From: Salipiger abyssi
GTDB lineage: Bacteria; Pseudomonadota; Alphaproteobacteria; Rhodobacterales; Rhodobacteraceae
Direction of reading: 5' to 3'
Assembly (NCBI RefSeq): GCF_017311415.1
Contig: NZ_JAEKIS010000005.1
Span: 235,029 to 299,028 of the forward strand
DNA length: 64,000 nt
Shown: positions 59,819 to 64,000 of the stretch, piece after piece
Layout of the letters: every line of letters starts with the position of its first letter
Position numbering within the stretch: the stretch's first letter is position 1
Notes under the pieces: model-generated
What the model saw: only the letters and a program-made list of their open reading frames with translations
Told to the model about the DNA's origin: nothing
The model's database searches: none
Position numbers and translations under genes: made by a program

Positions 59819-59941
59819 GGCAGTCTCCTTGGTGCCGCGAAGCTGGCACAGACGCCACGCCCGCACAAGAGACGCAACCGCGCCGCTTGGCGCCGCCCCC
59901 CTGCCCGCCTATAAGCGGCGCGAGACACGAGGAGTGCCCCC

Positions 59942-60529
59942 ATGCGCAAGGCCAGCATCGCCCGCAAGACCGCCGAAACCGCGATCGAGGTCGAGATCGA
60001 CCTCGACGGCAGCGGCGCCTATGACAATCAGACCGGCGTGGGGTTCTTCGATCACATGCTGGACCAGCTTTCGCGGCATTCTCTCATCGACATGACGATC
60101 CGCACCAAGGGCGATTACCATATCGACGATCACCACACGGTCGAGGATACCGGCATCGCGCTGGGTCAGGCGCTGGTCAAGGCGCTTGGCGACAAGCGCG
60201 GCATCCGTCGCTACGGGTCGTGCCTGCTGCCGATGGATGATGCGCTGGTGCGCTGCGCGCTGGATCTCTCGGCACGGCCCTTCCTGATCTGGAATGTCGA
60301 TCTGCCGACGCAGAAGATCGGCAGTTTCGATTGCGAGCTGGTGCGCGAGTTCTTTCAGGCGCTGGCCACCCATGGCGGCATCACCCTGCATGTGGATGCG
60401 CTGCACGGGGTGAATTCGCACCACATCGCCGAGGCCGCGTTCAAATCCGTCGCCCGTGCCCTGCGTGAGGCGGTGGAGCCCGATCCGCGCAAGGGCGATG
60501 CGATCCCCTCCACCAAGGGCGCTCTCTGA
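59942..60529 (+). CDS. hisB: Imidazoleglycerol-phosphate dehydratase
   Basis: Sixth step of histidine synthesis. The 195-residue protein carries the metal-binding repeats [32 protein letters not shown] and [24 protein letters not shown] precedes the ATG. In most relatives hisH, hisA and hisF follow directly; here a hairpin, a palindromic repeat and an opposing gene follow instead, so hisB is isolated. Confidence 0.96.
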   Translation: MRKASIARKTAETAIEVEIDLDGSGAYDNQTGVGFFDHMLDQLSRHSLIDMTIRTKGDYHIDDHHTVEDTGIALGQALVKALGDKRGIRRYGSCLLPMDDALVRCALDLSARPFLIWNVDLPTQKIGSFDCELVREFFQALATHGGITLHVDALHGVNSHHIAEAAFKSVARALREAVEPDPRKGDAIPSTKGAL

Positions 60530-60539
60530 AAGCGCCCTT
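60515..60539 (+). terminator. Hairpin across the hisB stop codon
   Basis: AAGGGCGCT, seven-base loop containing the stop codon, AGCGCCCTT. No T run follows, so it may stabilise the mRNA end rather than terminate. Confidence 0.5.
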
Positions 60540-60556
60540 CAAGCATCCCGCCGCCC

Positions 60557-60581
60557 CGTAGGGTGGGCAATCTGCCCACCG
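60557..60581 (+). repeat. Single copy of the GGTGGGCA/TGCCCACC repeat
   Basis: CGTAGGGTGGGCAATCTGCC and the next five bases match the copy at 6903-6926 and the right arm at 45733. It lies between convergent hisB and the DUF1489 gene, as a single unit. Confidence 0.85.
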
Positions 60582-60600
60582 CCTGCCCCGCCGGAGCCGT

Positions 60601-61032
60601 TCAGAGCACCCCGATCTCAGCCAGTGCGCCGGCGAGTTCCGGCGGCAGATCTTCCTCGTGCCGGCGCCCTTCCGGCAGGTCTGGCGGTGCGTCGGCGGGC
60701 GCAAGGTAACGCCAGCCCTGGAACGGGCGGCGCGACGTGGTGGCAACGCGGATCAGCCCCGGCTCCAGCACGATGGCACAGCGCTGTGTTCCATCGCTAC
60801 CGGTCACCCGGTCGAGCCGCAGGATCGGCTGGCGGCATTGCACCATGCCCTGGATCACCCAGTAGATGCTGCCGCCGGCGAGGATCTCGGCCTCGCGCCG
60901 GGGAAACATCCGCGTGACATGGCGCGGCAGCCCGTCCTCGTATCGCCCCGCCTGGGAGGCCTGCCAGGCGGCGAGAGACTCGACGCTTTCCGTGCCGACG
61001 CTGAGTTTTATCAGATGTGTGATCTTATCCAC
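60601..61032 (-). CDS. DUF1489 family protein
   Basis: A 143-residue conserved alphaproteobacterial protein. Recognisable blocks: HLIKLSVGTESVESLAAWQ, HVTRMFPRREAEILAGGSIY, WVIQGMVQCRQPILRL. The start is GTG at 61032. Function unknown. It is divergent from nrdJ. Confidence 0.9.
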   Translation of the reverse strand: MDKITHLIKLSVGTESVESLAAWQASQAGRYEDGLPRHVTRMFPRREAEILAGGSIYWVIQGMVQCRQPILRLDRVTGSDGTQRCAIVLEPGLIRVATTSRRPFQGWRYLAPADAPPDLPEGRRHEEDLPPELAGALAEIGVL

Positions 61033-61033
61033 A
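61025..61033. promoter_or_regulatory. Perfect DnaA-box-like 9-mer near nrdJ
   Basis: TTATCCACA, identical to the DnaA consensus, 114 bases before nrdJ and overlapping the DUF1489 start codon. A near-palindrome ACGATATTGT at 61053-61062 resembles half of an NrdR box. A single 9-mer can arise by chance. Confidence 0.35.
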
Positions 61034-61147
61034 GAGTCGCCCCCAAGCTGTCACGATATTGTAGTCCCGCGCGGCGCAGCTTCAAGGCGTTGTGCAGGGC
61101 TTGCCCTTTGCGCTACCTTTGGTGCTCTGCCGGAAAAGGGAATCGCC

Positions 61148-63433
61148 ATGAGCCGTTTCGCCGCCCCCATCGCCGAACAGATCTGGGACATGAAGTACCG
61201 CTTCAAGCAGGCGGATGGCGCACCGATCGACGGCACCGTCGAGGACAGCTGGCGCCGCATCGCACGCGCTCTGGCCTCGGCGGAGAAACGCCCCCAGGAC
61301 TGGGAAGAGACCTTCTTTGCCGCGCTGGAGGATTTCAAATACCTCCCCGCCGGGCGGATCACCGCCGGCGCCGGCACCGCGCGTTCGGTGACGCTGTTCA
61401 ACTGCTTTGTCATGGGCACGATCCCCGACAGCATGGCCGGTATCTTCGACATGCTGAAAGAGGCCGCGCTGACCATGCAGCAGGGCGGCGGCATCGGCTA
61501 TGATTTCTCCACCATCCGGCCCAAGGGCGCCACGGTGCACGGGGTGGCGGCGGATGCCTCCGGCCCGCTGTCCTTCATGGATGTCTGGGACGCCATGTGC
61601 CGCACCATCATGTCCGCCGGCTCGCGCCGGGGTGCGATGATGGCCACCATGCGCTGCGATCACCCGGATATCGAGGATTTCATCGGCGCCAAGGCCGACA
61701 GCGCCCGGCTGCGCATGTTCAACCTCTCGGTGCTGGTGAGCGACGCCTTCATGGAGGCGGTGAAGGCGGGCGGCTCCTGGGATCTGAAATTCGACGGCAA
61801 GGTCTATCGCACCGTCGAGGCGCGCGACCTGTGGAACCGCATCATGCGCGCGACCTACGATTACGCCGAGCCGGGGGTGATCTTTATCGACCGGATCAAT
61901 CAGGCCAATAACCTGAACTATATCGAGGAGATCGCGGCCACCAACCCCTGCGGCGAGCAGCCGCTGCCGCCCTATGGCGCCTGCTTGCTGGGGTCGATCA
62001 ACCTCGCTCGTCTGGTGAGCGCGCCGTTCGAGCCCGGCGCCCATATCGACGAGGAGGCGCTGGACGGGCTGGTCGCCACCGCCGTGCGGATGATGGACAA
62101 TGTGGTCGACGCCTCGCGCTTCCCGCTGCCCGCACAGCAGGAGGAGGCCCGCAACAAGCGCCGTATCGGGCTGGGGGTGACGGGGCTCGCCGATGCGCTT
62201 CTGATGAAGGGGCTGCGCTATGGCTCCGAGGAGGCCGCCGCGCAGACCGAACGCTGGCTGCACCGCATCGCGCGGGCCGCCTATCTGGCCTCGGTTGAGC
62301 TGGCCAAGGAGAAAGGCGCCTTCCCGCTTTTCGATGCGGAGAAATACCTCGCCTCGGGCAATATGATGCAGATGGACGAGGATGTACGCGACGCAATCCG
62401 CACGCACGGTATCCGCAACGCGCTGCTGACCTCCATCGCGCCCACCGGTACGATTTCGCTCTACGCGGGCAATGTGTCGAGCGGCATCGAGCCGGTCTTT
62501 GCCTATGCCTATACCCGCAAAGTGCTGCAAAAGGACGGCACGCGCACCGAGGAAGAGGTGGTGGATTACGCGGTGCAGATGTGGCGCGATCTGAAGGGCG
62601 ACGCGGACCTGCCCGGGCATTTCGTCAACGCCCAGACGCTCGATCCGCAGGATCATGTGCGCATGCAGGCGGCGGCGCAGAAGTGGATCGACAGCTCAAT
62701 CTCCAAGACGATCAACTGCCCGGAGGACATCTCGTTCGAGGCGTTCAAAGACGTCTACATGATGGCCTACGAGACCGGCTGCAAGGGCTGCACCACCTAT
62801 CGCCCGAACGAGGTGACCGGCTCGGTGCTGACCGTGAGCGAAACCGCCGACGTGGCCCCCGGTGAGGCCCCGGAACAGGTCCGGGGCGCGCAGGAGGGCG
62901 CCGAGGTGGTCTATATGTCCGAACCGCTGGACCGGCCGCAGGCGCTGGAGGGGCAGACCTACAAGCTGAAATGGCCCGACAGCGAGCATGCGATCTATCT
63001 GACGATCAACGATATCGTGGTCGGCGGTCACCGCCGGCCCTTCGAGGTGTTCATCAACTCCAAGAACATGGAGCATTTCGCCTGGACGGTGGCGCTCACG
63101 CGGATGATATCGGCGGTGTTCCGGCGCGGCGGCGATGTGAGCTTTGTTGTCGAGGAGCTGAAGGCGGTGTTCGACCCGCGTGGCGGCGCCTGGGTGAAGG
63201 GCAAATACATCCCCTCGATCCTGGCCGCGATCGGCGGCGTGATCGAGCGGCACATGATCTCCATCGGTTTCCTGGAGGGCGAAGGGATGGGGCTGAAATC
63301 CGACCCTCAGGCGAAGGTCGTGGGTCTCGAAGCCCCGCGCGGCAAAGCCTGCCCCTCCTGTGGGCAGTACAGCATGATGATGGTCGAGGGCTGCATGACC
63401 TGCTCGAGCTGCGGTCATTCGAAATGCGGCTGA
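61148..63433 (+). CDS. nrdJ: Adenosylcobalamin-dependent (class II) ribonucleotide reductase
   Basis: Reduces ribonucleotides to deoxyribonucleotides using vitamin B12. The 761-residue protein starts at 61148 (MSRFAAPIAEQIWDMKYRFK). Motifs: KYLPAGRITAGAGTARSVTL, QQGGGIGYDFSTIRPKGATV, the active-site NPCGEQPLPPYGACLLGSIN, and TSIAPTGTISLYAGNVSSG. A cysteine-rich C-terminus (CPSCG...CMTCSSCGHSKCG) passes electrons to the active site. It is the shorter alphaproteobacterial type, without the long N-terminal cone. Confidence 0.95.
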   Translation: MSRFAAPIAEQIWDMKYRFKQADGAPIDGTVEDSWRRIARALASAEKRPQDWEETFFAALEDFKYLPAGRITAGAGTARSVTLFNCFVMGTIPDSMAGIFDMLKEAALTMQQGGGIGYDFSTIRPKGATVHGVAADASGPLSFMDVWDAMCRTIMSAGSRRGAMMATMRCDHPDIEDFIGAKADSARLRMFNLSVLVSDAFMEAVKAGGSWDLKFDGKVYRTVEARDLWNRIMRATYDYAEPGVIFIDRINQANNLNYIEEIAATNPCGEQPLPPYGACLLGSINLARLVSAPFEPGAHIDEEALDGLVATAVRMMDNVVDASRFPLPAQQEEARNKRRIGLGVTGLADALLMKGLRYGSEEAAAQTERWLHRIARAAYLASVELAKEKGAFPLFDAEKYLASGNMMQMDEDVRDAIRTHGIRNALLTSIAPTGTISLYAGNVSSGIEPVFAYAYTRKVLQKDGTRTEEEVVDYAVQMWRDLKGDADLPGHFVNAQTLDPQDHVRMQAAAQKWIDSSISKTINCPEDISFEAFKDVYMMAYETGCKGCTTYRPNEVTGSVLTVSETADVAPGEAPEQVRGAQEGAEVVYMSEPLDRPQALEGQTYKLKWPDSEHAIYLTINDIVVGGHRRPFEVFINSKNMEHFAWTVALTRMISAVFRRGGDVSFVVEELKAVFDPRGGAWVKGKYIPSILAAIGGVIERHMISIGFLEGEGMGLKSDPQAKVVGLEAPRGKACPSCGQYSMMMVEGCMTCSSCGHSKCG

Positions 63434-63564
63434 GCGGCGAGGGCTTCGACAGTTTGTTCTGAACTGACCCATGGTTTGCCCATTTGGTGCGGTTTGGTGT
63501 CCACTATCACCGCATAGATTGCCCACGGGCCGATGTCAGGCACTGTTGATGTCCGTAGAAAAGC

Positions 63565-63597
63565 AACGGGCCTACCTGAAGAGGGTAGGCCCGTTTT
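63565..63597 (+). terminator. Rho-independent terminator downstream of nrdJ
   Basis: AACGGGCCTACC, seven-base loop, GGTAGGCCCGTT plus T run. It lies 132 bases after the nrdJ stop, just left of the insertion sequence. Confidence 0.88.
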
Positions 63598-63676
63598 CTG
63601 TTTACCTATTTGGAGTAGCCCGCTGAAAGTGGTCCACCAACTGGGATAGATTATCCCTCAAATTGGAGGATCAGCG

Positions 63677-63955
63677 ATGGCTGGAAAGCGAGAGAGGCCC
63701 GAAGAGATTGTATCGAAGCTTCGGCAGGTTGAGGTGTTGCAAGGGCAAGGGGCGACGATTGCCGAGGCGGTGCGCCAGATTGGCGTGACGCAGCAGACGT
63801 TCTATCGATGGCGGAAGCTTTATGGCGGGATGCAGCGATCTCAGCTTGCGCGCCTGAAAGAGCTAGAGAAGGAAAACCAGCGACTGCGGCGGGCTGTGTC
63901 GGACCTGACGCTGGACAAGCTTATCTTGACGGAAGCGGCGAAGGGAAACTTCTGA
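63677..63955 (+). CDS. IS3-family transposase OrfA
   Basis: A 92-residue protein with an N-terminal helix-turn-helix (EEIVSKLRQVEVLQGQGATI, then VRQIGVTQQTFYRWRKLYGG) and a leucine-zipper helix (LARLKELEKENQRLRRAVSD). This is the DNA-binding half of the transposase, close to the IS407 group as far as the pattern goes. TTGGAGGAT lies upstream of the ATG. Confidence 0.92.
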   Translation: MAGKRERPEEIVSKLRQVEVLQGQGATIAEAVRQIGVTQQTFYRWRKLYGGMQRSQLARLKELEKENQRLRRAVSDLTLDKLILTEAAKGNF

Positions 63956-64000
63956 GCCCTTCGCGTCGCCGGAAATGTATCGACCATGTGCGGCGGGAAC
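63952..64000 (+). CDS. IS3-family transposase OrfB (start only)
   Basis: In the -1 frame relative to orfA, overlapping its stop codon, the sequence reads LSPSRRRKCIDHVRRE, the usual beginning of the catalytic OrfB. The DDE residues lie beyond the window. It is probably made as an OrfAB fusion by frameshifting. Confidence 0.75.
   Translation, partial: MSPSRRRKCIDHVRRE

Larger units (their letters stand above)
63624..64000 (+). mobile_element. IS3-family insertion sequence, left part (cut by window end)
   Basis: A likely left terminal repeat begins TGAAAGTGGTCCACCAACTG at 63624, followed by orfA and the first codons of orfB in the -1 frame. Ends beginning TG and overlapping orfA/orfB are typical of IS3. 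The right end and target duplication lie outside the window, so completeness cannot be judged. Confidence 0.8.

Noticed and set aside
61033..61147. Cobalamin riboswitch upstream of nrdJ
   Set aside because: The gap is only about 115 bases and no B12-box sequence is visible; the same is true of the larger gap before cobA.
1..64000. CRISPR arrays, tRNA or rRNA genes, prophage or integrase genes
   Set aside because: No regularly spaced repeats, tRNA-like cloverleafs, rRNA signatures or phage genes were seen on reading both strands. A tRNAscan or Infernal run would settle the RNA genes.

Overview
The window is about 64 kb of high-GC chromosome (roughly two thirds G+C by eye, with codons ending in G or C). 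It is almost entirely coding. Gene content and local order fit an alphaproteobacterium of the Rhodobacteraceae/Roseobacteraceae. Markers are the tldD-ctaC-ctaB-ctaG-ctaE locus, a malic enzyme fused to a phosphotransacetylase-like domain, plant-type glutamate-cysteine ligase, DUF1489, the TIGR01459 HAD family, malonyl-CoA decarboxylase, PhoX and a B12-dependent ribonucleotide reductase. The genus cannot be fixed from the sequence alone. No rRNA, tRNA, CRISPR array or prophage was seen.

Layout. 1-3.1 kb (minus): dprA (cut by the window edge), a small membrane protein and tldD. 3.2-6.8 kb (plus): the aa3 cytochrome oxidase operon ctaC-ctaB-orf58-ctaG-ctaE, with a perfect FNR-type site in the divergent tldD/ctaC gap. 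6.9-9.1 kb (minus): an overlapping pair of saccharopine dehydrogenases. 9.2-16.7 kb: a phosphatase-like protein, an OmpA-family envelope pair, ubiA, rsmE, gshA and a DUF805 protein. 16.7-18.1 kb: a near-identical duplicated 100-bp element, then an RsbW-like kinase with its STAS antagonist. 18.2-24.6 kb: thiolase, free-methionine-sulfoxide reductase coupled to a LysE-type exporter, a pseudouridine synthase, an aldehyde dehydrogenase, a 1-Cys peroxiredoxin and a sulfotransferase. 25-31.8 kb: an MFS permease, Tat-secreted PhoX, a low-GC insert with one glycosyltransferase-like gene, and glyA. 32-41 kb: nadK, csbD, a VOC protein, a secreted hydratase-like protein, DUF4396, prpE, maeB and Mn-dependent pyrophosphatase. 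41-51.9 kb: secreted ABM protein, a SulP permease without STAS, sugar epimerase, HAD hydrolase, PhaJ-type hydratase, a divergent oxidoreductase/mnmD pair, a DMT permease, the ycjX-GNAT-ycjF operon and a lipoprotein pseudophosphatase. 52-63.4 kb: ileS, small membrane proteins, a VIT-family protein, cobA, malonyl-CoA decarboxylase, hisB, DUF1489 and nrdJ. At the right edge an IS3-family element begins and runs out of the window.

How the parts fit. The carbon genes point to acyl-CoA handling: thiolase, PhaJ hydratase, propionyl-CoA synthetase, malonyl-CoA decarboxylase and malic enzyme. prpE carries TTTGCAAA-type motifs like those of short-chain acyl-CoA regulators. Several gaps hold good candidate operators: an FNR box at ctaC, an Irr-like box at the peroxiredoxin, Pho-like heptamers at phoX, and twin palindromes at the ABM gene. 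A dispersed GGTGGGCA/TGCCCACC palindrome occurs at four loci, three of them between convergent genes and two as inverted pairs. The most unusual items are the 100-bp duplicated element, the secreted hydratase-like protein, the GNAT gene locked inside ycjX/ycjF, the split MnmC arrangement and the lipoprotein that keeps the histidine-phosphatase fold signature but has lost the second catalytic histidine. I did not find a clear new defence or mobile system.
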